Below, piece by piece: positions 18,443 through 26,558 of a stretch of DNA of 44,784 nucleotides. How positions within the stretch are numbered: the first letter of the stretch is position 1; each line of letters starts with the position of its first letter. Source of the stretch: Flavobacterium sp. LC2016-13 (GTDB taxonomy: Bacteria > Bacteroidota > Bacteroidia > Flavobacteriales > Flavobacteriaceae). The stretch lies in NCBI RefSeq assembly GCF_009707955.1, contig NZ_WMDQ01000022.1, positions 1 through 44,784 on the forward strand. The letters are read 5' to 3'. The notes under the pieces were generated by a model, which ran no database searches, was not told the DNA's origin, and saw only the letters and a list, made by a program, of their open reading frames with translations. Both the position numbers and the translations under genes were made by a program.

Positions 18443-18498
18443 CATTAAACATCAAAACACATTTTACGATTTACATCTGACATTTTATTAAATAAAAC

Positions 18499-19449
18499 TT
18501 AATCGTGATTTTCTATTTGTTTATAAGCATCAATTACCTTTTTCACTAATCTGTGGCGCACGATATCTTTATCATCAAGATAAATAATTCCGATTCCGTC
18601 AACGTCTTTCAAAACCAGAATAGCTTCTTTAAGACCAGAAATAGTTCTGCGTGGTAAATCGACCTGTCCAGGATCACCCGTAATCATGAATTTCGCATTT
18701 TTTCCCATACGGGTCAAAAACATTTTCATTTGCGAATGCGTCGTGTTTTGTGCTTCATCGAGAATTACAAAAGCATTATCTAGTGTACGCCCACGCATAA
18801 ATGCCAATGGCGCAATCTGAATAATTCCTTTTAAAATATAATCCTCCAGTTTTTCATTTGGCAACATATCGCGCAAGGCATCATAAAGAGGCTGCATGTA
18901 CGGATCTAGTTTTTCTTTCATATCGCCGGGTAAAAAACCAAGATTTTCTCCTGCTTCTACCGCCGGTCGCGTAAGTATGATCCTTTTTACTTCTTTTTCT
19001 TTAAGTGCTTTTACGGCCATCGCCACACCTGTATACGTTTTTCCGGTTCCCGCTGGCCCAACTGCAAATACCATATCATTTTTTTTGATGGTATCTACCA
19101 ATAATTGTTGGTTTGGCGTCATGGCTTTAATAATTTTACCGCCAACTCCGTGAACTAATATTTTGTCATGATCGTATGATTTTTTTTCATCCTGACCATC
19201 ACTCATAATTACACGTTCAATTACATTATCATCAATGTTGTTGTATCTTGTAAAATGAAGCATCAACCTTTGAAATCTCTTTTCGAATTCATCTAAAACT
19301 TCTTTTTCGCCAAATGCTTTCAAAGTTGTCCCTCTTGCTACTATTTTAAGCTTTGGGTAGTACTTTTTAATTATTTCAAGATGAGTGTCCTGAGCGCCCC
19401 AAAAGTCTTTTGGAGCGATGTCTATTAGCTCGATTATTCTTTCGTTCAA
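18499..19449 (-). CDS. PhoH-like P-loop ATPase
   Basis: This 316-residue protein has an N-terminal KH-like part (about 1-80, KIVARGTTLKAFGE) and the PhoH ATPase domain. Walker A is GPAGTGKT (131-138) and Walker B is FVILDEAQN (D231, E232). GENLGFLPGD and LTRMG are also typical. PhoH-like proteins are cytoplasmic ATPases linked to RNA metabolism, and the YbeZ type works with the endonuclease YbeY. No ybeY is adjacent. A possible minus-strand promoter (TAAATTTG, 19578-19585) precedes it in the spacer shared with the divergent SAM hydrolase-like gene. Confidence 0.93.
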   Translation of the reverse strand: MNERIIELIDIAPKDFWGAQDTHLEIIKKYYPKLKIVARGTTLKAFGEKEVLDEFEKRFQRLMLHFTRYNNIDDNVIERVIMSDGQDEKKSYDHDKILVHGVGGKIIKAMTPNQQLLVDTIKKNDMVFAVGPAGTGKTYTGVAMAVKALKEKEVKRIILTRPAVEAGENLGFLPGDMKEKLDPYMQPLYDALRDMLPNEKLEDYILKGIIQIAPLAFMRGRTLDNAFVILDEAQNTTHSQMKMFLTRMGKNAKFMITGDPGQVDLPRRTISGLKEAILVLKDVDGIGIIYLDDKDIVRHRLVKKVIDAYKQIENHD

Positions 19450-19562
19450 ATGAGGTAGTTTTAAATTAAAATAAATTTGTTTTGAAAATCTATTGTTGTC
19501 GGGTTGTTTATATCTTTAAATCAAATTGTATTTTCTTTCTTTCAATTTGTATTTAGTATTAC

Positions 19563-19585
19563 TAGATTTGCATATCTCAAATTTA
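19563..19585. promoter_or_regulatory. Divergent pair of -7 boxes between phoH and the SAM hydrolase-like gene
   Basis: TAGATTTG (19563-19570, plus strand) and TAAATTTG (19578-19585, minus strand) both fit TAnnTTTG and face opposite ways. Neither has a TTG at ideal spacing: the minus one has TTG 24 nt upstream, and the plus one has none in range. Confidence 0.4.
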
Positions 19586-19629
19586 ATGAAAATTAGATTT
19601 AAAAACTACCAATAGTTATAAACAAAATT

Positions 19630-20457
19630 ATGTCAATAATTACCCTTACTACAGACTACGGCTTAAAAGACCACTTTGTTGGTTCGCTAAAGGGTAAAAT
19701 TTTATCTGAATATTCAGAGGTTCAAATAATTGACATTTCACACGACATAGATCCGTTTAATACCGCCGAAGCCAGCTATGTTATTGGCGCATCATATTTA
19801 AGTTTTCCAAAAGGAACTGTTCACTTAATTGGTGTCGATATCGAACGCAATAAAGAGAACCAACATATTGCCATGCAATGGAATGATCATTACTTTATTT
19901 GTGCCGATAATGGTATCTTAAGTATGCTTACGCAGAAAATTGTTCCGCAAAAAATTGTCGAAATTAATGTTCACGATCGTTTCCCGAGTGAATTCAGCGA
20001 TTTGGATATTTTCATACAAGTTGCCTGCCATATTGCAAAAGGTGGTTTACTGAATGTTATTGGAAAAGAAATTACCGGAATTAAAGAAATAACAGAACTT
20101 CAAGCCGTTGTTTCTAATGATGGAAATTCACTAAAAGGATATGTAATTTATATTGATCATTTTGGAAATATCGTAACCAACATTTCTAAACAACAATTTC
20201 TTGAAGTGGCAAAAGGCCGTCCGTACGAAATTGTAATGAAACCCAAAAGCATCAAAACCATTTTGCCAAATTATTCAGCAATTGCAACTTCAGAGAAATA
20301 TCCGATCAAAACTTATGAAGGCGAAAAACTGGCGATTTTTAACGAAGCCGGATTTCTTGAAATTGCAATTTTTAGAAGCAATCCTTCAAAAGTAGGTTCT
20401 GCCAATAGTTTGTTGGGATTGAATTATCGTGATGTGATTACGGTTCAGTTTCTTTAA
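19630..20457 (+). CDS. SAM hydroxide adenosyltransferase (DUF62) family
   Basis: This 275-residue protein belongs to the SAM-dependent chlorinase/fluorinase superfamily. Motifs are TLTTDYGLKDHFVGSLKG (6-23), IDISHDIDPFN, GTVHLIGVD and IYIDHFGNIVTNIS. Most bacterial members use hydroxide instead of halide and split S-adenosylmethionine into adenosine and methionine. There are no halogenated-product genes nearby, so hydroxide is the likely nucleophile. The residues are consistent with the family, but I cannot verify the active-site loop that separates halogenases from hydrolases. Confidence 0.87.
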   Translation: MSIITLTTDYGLKDHFVGSLKGKILSEYSEVQIIDISHDIDPFNTAEASYVIGASYLSFPKGTVHLIGVDIERNKENQHIAMQWNDHYFICADNGILSMLTQKIVPQKIVEINVHDRFPSEFSDLDIFIQVACHIAKGGLLNVIGKEITGIKEITELQAVVSNDGNSLKGYVIYIDHFGNIVTNISKQQFLEVAKGRPYEIVMKPKSIKTILPNYSAIATSEKYPIKTYEGEKLAIFNEAGFLEIAIFRSNPSKVGSANSLLGLNYRDVITVQFL

Positions 20458-20612
20458 CAATTTTAGATTTGAGAGTTCAGATTTGAGATTTAAAAATGCT
20501 GTAAATTTGGAATTTAGAATTTCATTATTGGAATTTAATTTTTTTCCTAAAAAGAACAATCTATTTTGGTATTTTTGCGCACCTGTTAGCTTTTAGACAT
20601 TCAATAATCTAA

Positions 20613-20628
20613 TCCCGAAGCTTCGGGA
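20613..20628. repeat. 16-nt perfect palindrome (TCCCGAAGCTTCGGGA)
   Basis: TCCCGAAGCTTCGGGA is fully palindromic and lies 28 nt before the ABM gene. This palindrome recurs in many Bacteroidota spacers as I recall, so it is probably a dispersed short element rather than a gene-specific operator. A -7-like box (TATTTTTG, 20570-20577) lies upstream of it. Confidence 0.55.
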
Positions 20629-20656
20629 CAACAATCTAAAATTTAAAATTACAAAG

Positions 20657-20953
20657 ATGTTTGTCAGAATAGTAAAAATGAGTTTTCACGAAGAAAAAAT
20701 TCCTGATTTTCTCAAGAATTTTGAATCAGTGAAAGATAAAATACGAAATGCAGACGGAAATCGTTTTTTAGAATTGTATCAGGATAAAAATGACAAATGC
20801 ATATTTTTCACCTATAGTTATTGGGAAACTGAAGAAGATCTTGAAAATTACAGACAATCTGAACTTTTTAATACGGTTTGGAGTTTTACAAAACAATTAT
20901 TCAATGCAAAACCAGAAGCCTGGAGTGTAGATAAAGTTGTGTCTTTGGTTTAA
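20657..20953 (+). CDS. Antibiotic-biosynthesis monooxygenase (ABM) domain protein
   Basis: This 98-residue protein forms one dimeric alpha-beta barrel domain of the ABM type: MFVRIVKMSFHEEKIPDFL, then FLELYQDKNDKCIFFTYSYWETEEDLENYRQS, then an amphipathic C-terminal helix. Proteins of this size act as small cofactor-free oxygenases or quinol monooxygenases, or as ligand-binding proteins. No specific substrate is evident. The gene stands between unrelated neighbours. Confidence 0.78.
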   Translation: MFVRIVKMSFHEEKIPDFLKNFESVKDKIRNADGNRFLELYQDKNDKCIFFTYSYWETEEDLENYRQSELFNTVWSFTKQLFNAKPEAWSVDKVVSLV

Positions 20954-21088
20954 AATTGTTTCAGGTTTCAAGTTATATGCTGAATCTGAAAATTGGAATG
21001 AATTAACCACTAAGTTCGCAAAGATTAATTAAAGACTTTAAAAATCGCAAAGTTCACAAAGCTTTACGAACTTGGAACCTGAAAAAAA

Positions 21089-21652
21089 ATGAGATCTGAA
21101 ATTGTATATGTTGAAACTAAAACTGGAGTAAATCACGATGAAAAAGCGTGGATTGGGAAATGTTTCTTTTCGAAAACAGGACAAACAATCTACTTCAATG
21201 GAAACATATATAAAAAAGGAAAAGGAATTTCAAGCAATTATTTTGATCTTGAAACAGGAATTAGTTGTTGGATTTCTGGAGTTAAAAAAAACGGTAATGA
21301 TAGACATAAGTTTGGAAAAGGTATAATTGATATTGATGTAAGTATTATTGAAGAATATCTGAACATAATTGGCGAAAAAGAATTACAAAAGAATAAATTC
21401 AAAATAACAGAGCTAAATAATATTCCGGCGAAAGAAAAAGCAACGGAAATATTAAATGAAAAATATGAGGAAACTTTTAATGATTCAATCAAATTAAAAA
21501 AAATAAATAATTTAACGGATAATGAACTTACCGACTTGATTGAATACTATAGAGGAATGGATTTTACAGAAATGTATAAAAAAAATAGAAAGTCATATAT
21601 TGAGCATTTTGAAGAGCTAAAATCAGAGCTAGAAAAACGAAAGCTAATTTAG
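21089..21652 (+). CDS. Hypothetical protein of a Bacteroidota family
   Basis: This 187-residue protein has an N-terminal beta-rich part (about 1-75) with EIVYVETKTG, AWIGKCFFSKTGQTIYFNG and GNYFDLETG-like segments, and a charged alpha-helical C-terminal part (about 110-187). I recognise the N-terminus as a recurrent hypothetical family in Flavobacteria. Some databases label it 1-deoxy-D-xylulose-5-phosphate synthase, but nothing here resembles that thiamine enzyme, which is over 600 residues long. There is no signal peptide, and no function can be assigned. Confidence 0.6.
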   Translation: MRSEIVYVETKTGVNHDEKAWIGKCFFSKTGQTIYFNGNIYKKGKGISSNYFDLETGISCWISGVKKNGNDRHKFGKGIIDIDVSIIEEYLNIIGEKELQKNKFKITELNNIPAKEKATEILNEKYEETFNDSIKLKKINNLTDNELTDLIEYYRGMDFTEMYKKNRKSYIEHFEELKSELEKRKLI

Positions 21653-21725
21653 TTTATAAGTTTTTCAAAACCTTAAACAAAAAAACAAATCAACGATTAA
21701 ACAAATAAACGAATAAACGTTAAAC

Positions 21726-22451
21726 ATGAAATCAATCATTTTACGAGAAATAAAATCCTTTTTTGGCTCTCCTATTGGCTATTTGGTCATTGCTATATTC
21801 TTAATTAGCAACGGGCTTTTTTTATGGGTTTTTGAAGGAGATTACAATATCTTAAATACAGGTTATGCTGATTTGACTCCGTTTTTCACATTAGCGCCCT
21901 GGATTTTGATTTTTCTGATTCCGGCTGTAACGATGAGAAGTTTCTCTGACGAAAAAAAACAAGGAACATTAGAATTGCTTTTAACAAAACCATTATCAAT
22001 TTGGGAAATTGTAAATGGAAAATTTTTAGGATCGTTATTCTTAATCATTTTAGCAATTATTCCAACCTTTATATATGTAAAAGTACTTTCGAATTTAGGT
22101 TCTCCAGAAGGAAACATTGATATGGGAAGCACAATTGGTTCTTATTTCGGATTACTGTTTTTAATAGCTTCATATTCTGCTATCGGAATTTTTACTTCTA
22201 CCCTATCAGAAAATCAAATTGTTGCTTTTATTATAGCCGTTTTTTTATGCTTTATATTTTATTTTGGATTTGAAGGATTGGCTTCATTAATTCCGGGATC
22301 TTCAACAATTATTTCAGCATTTGGCATGCAAGACCATTTTAAAAGTATGAGTCGGGGCGTTATTGATACGCGTGATGTTATTTATTTTTTAAGCATTACC
22401 GTATTATTTCTGTCTTTTACCATTTATCAATTAAAATCTTTTAAAGCGTAA
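21726..22451 (+). CDS. gldF: Gliding motility ABC transporter permease GldF
   Basis: This 241-residue membrane protein has about six TM helices (about 17-37, 52-72, 98-118, 140-160, 166-186 and 218-236). It is an ABC-2 type permease with the characteristic motif TMRSFSDEKKQGTLELLLTKP (64-84). In Flavobacterium johnsoniae GldF works with GldG and the ATPase GldA, and all three are needed for gliding. GldA is not in this window. The stop and the gldG start share one base (TAATG). Placement before gldG and dnaN is the usual order in this family. Confidence 0.93.
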   Translation: MKSIILREIKSFFGSPIGYLVIAIFLISNGLFLWVFEGDYNILNTGYADLTPFFTLAPWILIFLIPAVTMRSFSDEKKQGTLELLLTKPLSIWEIVNGKFLGSLFLIILAIIPTFIYVKVLSNLGSPEGNIDMGSTIGSYFGLLFLIASYSAIGIFTSTLSENQIVAFIIAVFLCFIFYFGFEGLASLIPGSSTIISAFGMQDHFKSMSRGVIDTRDVIYFLSITVLFLSFTIYQLKSFKA

Positions 22452-24136
22452 TGAAAGCATCTACTCAACAAAATATCAAAACGTTAGGTATTACCGTTTT
22501 CGTTTTAATCGTTTTAAATGTTCTTGGAAGTTTGTTTTTCCACCGATTTGATTTAACCAAAGACAAACGATATACATTATCTGAAACCTCTTTACAAATT
22601 GTAAAACAGGTTAAAAATCCGTTGTCGATTAAGATTTATATGCAAGGCGAACTTCCTGCAGATTTTAGACGTTTACAACAGGAAACCAAACAATTATTAG
22701 AAGAATTTCAGGCTTATAACAGCAATATTGTTTTCGAATTTGTGAATCCGATGGAAAACGAAGACGAAAGTATGGCCGTTGTAAAATCTCTTTACCAAAA
22801 AGGATTAACGCCAATAAACATCACTGTTGACGATAAAGGAAAACAATCGCAGGCAATGGTATTTCCTTGGGCAGTTGCGGTTTACAACAATAAAGAAGTT
22901 AATATTCCTTTGTTAAAAAATATCATGGGTGCTTCGACTACTCAAAAAGTAATTGGATCGATTCAGCATTTAGAATATTCAATTGCCGATGCCATCAATA
23001 AAATCAGCAAAGACAGGCAAAAGAAAGTTGCAATCATAAAAGGAAATGGCGAATTGCATGAAGTTCACATTGCAAAAATGTTGAAACAAATTAAAGAAAG
23101 CTATTATATCGGACCTTTTACGTTAGATTCTGTTGCTAAAAATCCAACAGGAACTTTAGATGCTCTGAAAAAATACGATTTAGCTATTATTTCAAAACCA
23201 ACTGAAACTTTTTCTGATGAAGAAAAACAGGTTTTAGATCAGTTTATAATGAATGGTGGAAAAACATTATGGTTAATCGATCAGGTTGCTGCAGATATGG
23301 ATAGTTTATACAATCAATCCGGAGCAACTTTAGCGTATCCTAGAGATTTGAATTTAAACGATATGTTCTTTAAATACGGATTCAGAATTAATCCTGATTT
23401 AGTAAAAGACGAACAAGGAAGTCCAATAAAATTAGCCACCGGCGAACAAGGAAGCGCGACGCAATACCAGGATTTTGTTTGGAAATATGCACCACAAGTT
23501 TATCCAACAAGCAAACATCCAATCGTGAAAAATTTAGGTGGAATTAAATTTGATTTCGCGAATCCGATTGATACTTTGAAAAACGGAATCAAAAAAACGG
23601 TTTTATTACAATCTTCCCAATATTCTAAAAAAATTGGAACTCCGGTTGAAATCAATTTAAATATTGTAACAGAGCAAACTTCTCCTCAGGATTATCTGAA
23701 TAAAGGAAATATACCGCTTTCTGTATTATTAGAAGGAAGTTTTCATTCTGTTTTTGAGAATCGTGTTTTACCTTTTAAAGAAAATTCGTTTCTGGCAAAA
23801 GGAAAACCTACAAAAATGATTGTGATTTCTGACGGAGATCTAGCAAGAAACCAATTAGATAAAAACTTGATGCCGGTTGAATTGGGTTACGATCAGCGCA
23901 CTGGAAACCTTTATGACAACAAAGATTTTATGATGAACTGTATCAATTATTTGTTGGATGATACCGGACTTATTAACATTAGAAGTAAAGATTTAGAATT
24001 ACCATTATTAGATAAGGAAAAAGTTTACGAAAATTACAGCCTTACACAATTCATAACTATCGGACTTCCAATTCTAATTTTATTGGTTTTTGGATTGGCT
24101 TTTACTTACATCAGAAAAAGAAAATACAGCAAATAG
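22451..24136 (+). CDS. gldG: Gliding motility ABC transporter auxiliary protein GldG
   Basis: This 561-residue protein has an N-terminal TM helix (about 12-31), a large periplasmic GldG/IFT52-like domain (TKDKRYTLSETSLQIVKQV and onward) and a C-terminal TM helix (about 536-555, LPILILLVFGLAFTYIRKR). This layout is typical of GldG, the soluble-domain partner of GldF in the gliding ABC transporter. Its start overlaps the gldF stop by one base. It is not known what this transporter moves. In F. johnsoniae loss of GldF or GldG abolishes gliding. Confidence 0.92.
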   Translation: MKASTQQNIKTLGITVFVLIVLNVLGSLFFHRFDLTKDKRYTLSETSLQIVKQVKNPLSIKIYMQGELPADFRRLQQETKQLLEEFQAYNSNIVFEFVNPMENEDESMAVVKSLYQKGLTPINITVDDKGKQSQAMVFPWAVAVYNNKEVNIPLLKNIMGASTTQKVIGSIQHLEYSIADAINKISKDRQKKVAIIKGNGELHEVHIAKMLKQIKESYYIGPFTLDSVAKNPTGTLDALKKYDLAIISKPTETFSDEEKQVLDQFIMNGGKTLWLIDQVAADMDSLYNQSGATLAYPRDLNLNDMFFKYGFRINPDLVKDEQGSPIKLATGEQGSATQYQDFVWKYAPQVYPTSKHPIVKNLGGIKFDFANPIDTLKNGIKKTVLLQSSQYSKKIGTPVEINLNIVTEQTSPQDYLNKGNIPLSVLLEGSFHSVFENRVLPFKENSFLAKGKPTKMIVISDGDLARNQLDKNLMPVELGYDQRTGNLYDNKDFMMNCINYLLDDTGLINIRSKDLELPLLDKEKVYENYSLTQFITIGLPILILLVFGLAFTYIRKRKYSK

Positions 24137-24151
24137 ATGTTAATAAAAAAA

Positions 24152-24183
24152 TTGCAAAACTAAGATTGTTTACGATATATTTG
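24152..24183 (+). promoter_or_regulatory. dnaN promoter
   Basis: TTG (24152-24154), 21 nt, then TATATTTG (24176-24183) matches the Bacteroidota promoter well. A start near 24190 would leave a leader of about 54 nt before dnaN. So dnaN need not depend on gldFG transcription. Confidence 0.65.
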
Positions 24184-24243
24184 TAAAACCTATCTTGGTT
24201 GAAGAAAAACTAAAGAAAAGAGCAAAAAAATAAAACAAAAGAG

Positions 24244-25362
24244 ATGAAATTTATAGTATCGAGTTCGTACTTATTAAAACAATTACAAGTTTTAGGTAGT
24301 GTAATTAACAGTAACAATACGTTGCCAATTTTAGACAACTTTTTATTTGAACTAAACAATAGTGAGTTGACAGTTTCAGCTTCAGATCTTGAAACTACAA
24401 TGTCTGCTACATTATCAATCGATTCTAAAAGTAAAGGAAGTGTGGCTGTGCCTGCTAAACTTTTGCTTGAAATTTTGAAAACGTTTCCAGAACAACCTTT
24501 AACTTTTACAGTTGAGGAAAATAACACTGTTGAAATTAGCTCTAACTCAGGAAAGTATGCATTAGCATACGCTGCAGGAGAAGAATTTCCAAAATCAGTA
24601 AACCTTGAAGATCCTTCTGTAACGCTTGTTCCTGCTGATGTTTTGGCAACTGCTGTAAGCAAAACTATTTTTGCTGCAGGAAACGATGATTTACGTCCGG
24701 TAATGTCTGGGGTTTTCTTCCAGTTTTCACCAGAAGGATTAACTTTTGTTGCAACAGATGCTCATAAATTGGTAAAATATGCACGTACAGATGTAAAAGC
24801 ATCTCAGGTTGCAGATTTTATTATGCCTAAAAAACCTTTAAACATTTTAAAAAGCATTTTAGGAACTTCTGATGCTGAAGTAAAAATTGAATACAACGAT
24901 TCAAATGCGACTTTCTCATTTGACAATTATATCTTGATGTGTCGTTTAATTGATGGAAAATATCCAAATTACGAAGCGGTAATTCCAAAAGAAAATCCAA
25001 ACAAATTAATGATCGATCGTTCTTTATTTTTAAGTTCAGTTCGTCGTGTTGCGATTTTCTCAAACAAAACAACGCACCAAATTCGTTTAAAAATTGCTGG
25101 AGCTGAATTAAATGTTTCTGCAGAAGATATTGATTACTCAAACAAAGCTGAAGAAAGATTGACTTGTGATTATCAAGGAGATGATCTTCAAATTGGTTTC
25201 AACTCTCGTTTTTTAACAGAAATGTTGACTAACTTACAATCAGACATGATTATGTTAGAAATGTCATTACCAAACAGAGCCGGAATCCTAACGCCAGTTG
25301 ATGGTTTAGAAGAAGGAGAAACTGTTACAATGTTGGTAATGCCGGTAATGTTAAATAGTTAA
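24244..25362 (+). CDS. dnaN: DNA polymerase III beta clamp
   Basis: This 372-residue protein is the sliding clamp, a ring-forming processivity factor for replication. Three repeated clamp domains of about 120 residues are seen, with SNNTLPILDNFLFE near the start, FAAGNDDLRPVMSGVFFQF in domain 2 and a C-terminus with TMLVMPVML that forms part of the peptide-binding pocket. Length and motifs are normal. It is not beside dnaA here. It has its own promoter and a terminator at 25466-25500. Confidence 0.96.
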   Translation: MKFIVSSSYLLKQLQVLGSVINSNNTLPILDNFLFELNNSELTVSASDLETTMSATLSIDSKSKGSVAVPAKLLLEILKTFPEQPLTFTVEENNTVEISSNSGKYALAYAAGEEFPKSVNLEDPSVTLVPADVLATAVSKTIFAAGNDDLRPVMSGVFFQFSPEGLTFVATDAHKLVKYARTDVKASQVADFIMPKKPLNILKSILGTSDAEVKIEYNDSNATFSFDNYILMCRLIDGKYPNYEAVIPKENPNKLMIDRSLFLSSVRRVAIFSNKTTHQIRLKIAGAELNVSAEDIDYSNKAEERLTCDYQGDDLQIGFNSRFLTEMLTNLQSDMIMLEMSLPNRAGILTPVDGLEEGETVTMLVMPVMLNS

Positions 25363-25465
25363 CATCAAAACTTCTTTTTGTTACAGGGATTTTTTTTAGT
25401 TCGAAATTAAAGACATATCATTGTAAAAAAAAACATCGCTATTAACCAACCATTTTTTATACCTA

Positions 25466-25500
25466 AAAACCGCAATTCTGATAAAGAGTTGCGGTTTTTT
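25466..25500 (+). terminator. Terminator of dnaN
   Basis: AAAACCGCAA (25466-25475) pairs with TTGCGGTTTT (25489-25498), followed by further T residues. It lies about 100 nt past the dnaN stop. Confidence 0.85.
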
Positions 25501-25560
25501 ATTTTTAGTCACTTTTTGTTTCAGCTTTCAGGTTGAAATGCGAATACGGTTTGTGCAGAT

Positions 25561-25659
25561 TTTTACCGCAAAGCACACAAAGGTTTTTTATCTTTTGTTT
25601 AGTTTTAAAAAAATAAGTTCGCGAAGCTTTGCGTAAACCTTTGTGCCTTTGCGGTAAAA
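25561..25659. repeat. Long imperfect inverted repeat (dispersed spacer element)
   Basis: The left arm ttttaccgcaaagcacacaaaggttt (25561-25586, written as ttttaccgcaaag then cacacaaaggttt) is nearly complementary to the right arm at 25635-25659, which ends in ctttgcggtaaaa. The loop is about 48 nt. Related ACTAAG/CACAAAG text appears at 225-260 and 21003-21062, so this looks like a family of dispersed spacer sequences. Confidence 0.6.
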
Positions 25660-25731
25660 AAACACAATGCAGGAAACTTGAAACTTGAAACAAATAAAAA
25701 CCTGAAACAAATTTTCTTTAACTTTGTATTT

Positions 25732-26361
25732 ATGAAAATAGAAATTTGGTCGGACATCATGTGTCCGTTTTGTTATATCGGAAAAAGACAACTGGAAACA
25801 GCTCTAGCTGAATTTCCAAATGGTGAATTTGAAATTGAATGGAAAAGCTTTCAGCTTGACCCAACTATTAAACCCCAATCAGGAAAAGACGTTTATACGT
25901 TTCTGGCTGAACGAAAAGGTATTTCAGTTGAACAATCAATAGAAATGCATAAAGGTGTCGTAGAACGCGCAAAAAGTGTTGGTTTAGACTATCACTTTGA
26001 TAAAGCTATTATTTCAAATTCTCTAACATCGCATCGTATCATACAATTGGCAAAAACCAAAAAGTTAGGCGATGAAATGGAAGAAATTTTCTTTAAAGCT
26101 TATTTTACAGAAGGAAGAGATCTAAATGATACTGAAACTTTAATCGAATTAGCCGTTAAAGCCGGTTTGGATTTAAATGAAGTAAAAGAAGTTATAGAAA
26201 ACGAAAGCTTGTTTCTAAAAGACGTAAAATCGGACATTAGCGAAGCACAGGAAATTGGTGTACAAGGAGTTCCGTTTTTTGTTTTTGATAGAAAATATGC
26301 TGTCTCCGGAGCGCAGCCTGTTGAGGCTTTTGTGAATACTATTCGAGAAGTTTTGAAATAA
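25732..26361 (+). CDS. DsbA/FrnE-like thioredoxin-fold oxidoreductase
   Basis: This 209-residue protein matches the cytoplasmic FrnE-type DsbA family. The active site is MCPFCYIGKRQLE (C11, C14) and the cis-Pro loop is GVQGVPFFVFD. There is no signal peptide, so it should act in the cytoplasm as a thiol-disulfide oxidoreductase or isomerase. I chose ATG 25732 over 25678 because the extra 18 residues (MKLETNKNLKQ...) have no homologous look and cross a -7-like box (TAACTTTG, 25719-25726). If that box is used, the mRNA has almost no leader. Confidence 0.9.
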   Translation: MKIEIWSDIMCPFCYIGKRQLETALAEFPNGEFEIEWKSFQLDPTIKPQSGKDVYTFLAERKGISVEQSIEMHKGVVERAKSVGLDYHFDKAIISNSLTSHRIIQLAKTKKLGDEMEEIFFKAYFTEGRDLNDTETLIELAVKAGLDLNEVKEVIENESLFLKDVKSDISEAQEIGVQGVPFFVFDRKYAVSGAQPVEAFVNTIREVLK

Positions 26362-26372
26362 TAACCACAATC

Positions 26373-26474
26373 TTGTCATCCTGAGGAACGAAGGATCACA
26401 CTCGTAATTCGACAAAGATTGGCGACTTTCTGTACGGAGTTTCTAGTGTGATCCTTCGTTCCTCAGGATGACAA
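26373..26474. repeat. Perfect 30-nt inverted repeat between convergent genes
   Basis: Bases 26373-26402 (beginning ttgtcatcctgagg) are exactly complementary to 26445-26474 (ending cctcaggatgacaa), with a 42-nt loop. A second short piece follows at about 26492-26518 (cttcgacttcgctcagagtg). Both texts are familiar as mobile-looking repeats in Bacteroidota spacers. The element lies between the convergent DsbA-like and MutS-like genes and could form a very strong hairpin in either transcript. Confidence 0.8.
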
Positions 26475-26558
26475 ACTATATGTTTATGTTGTGCTCTTCG
26501 ACTTCGCTCAGAGTGACCACGAGATCAAAAATCTAAAATCTACACCTAAAATCTAAAA

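Noticed and set aside
18309..18491. 60-codon plus-strand frame near the phoH terminator
   Set aside because: It covers the lipoprotein 5' end and the phoH terminator hairpin, and it has no protein-like features.
21089..21652. Possible 1-deoxy-D-xylulose-5-phosphate synthase label
   Set aside because: The protein is only 187 residues and has no thiamine-diphosphate motif. The label circulates in databases but is not supported by the sequence.
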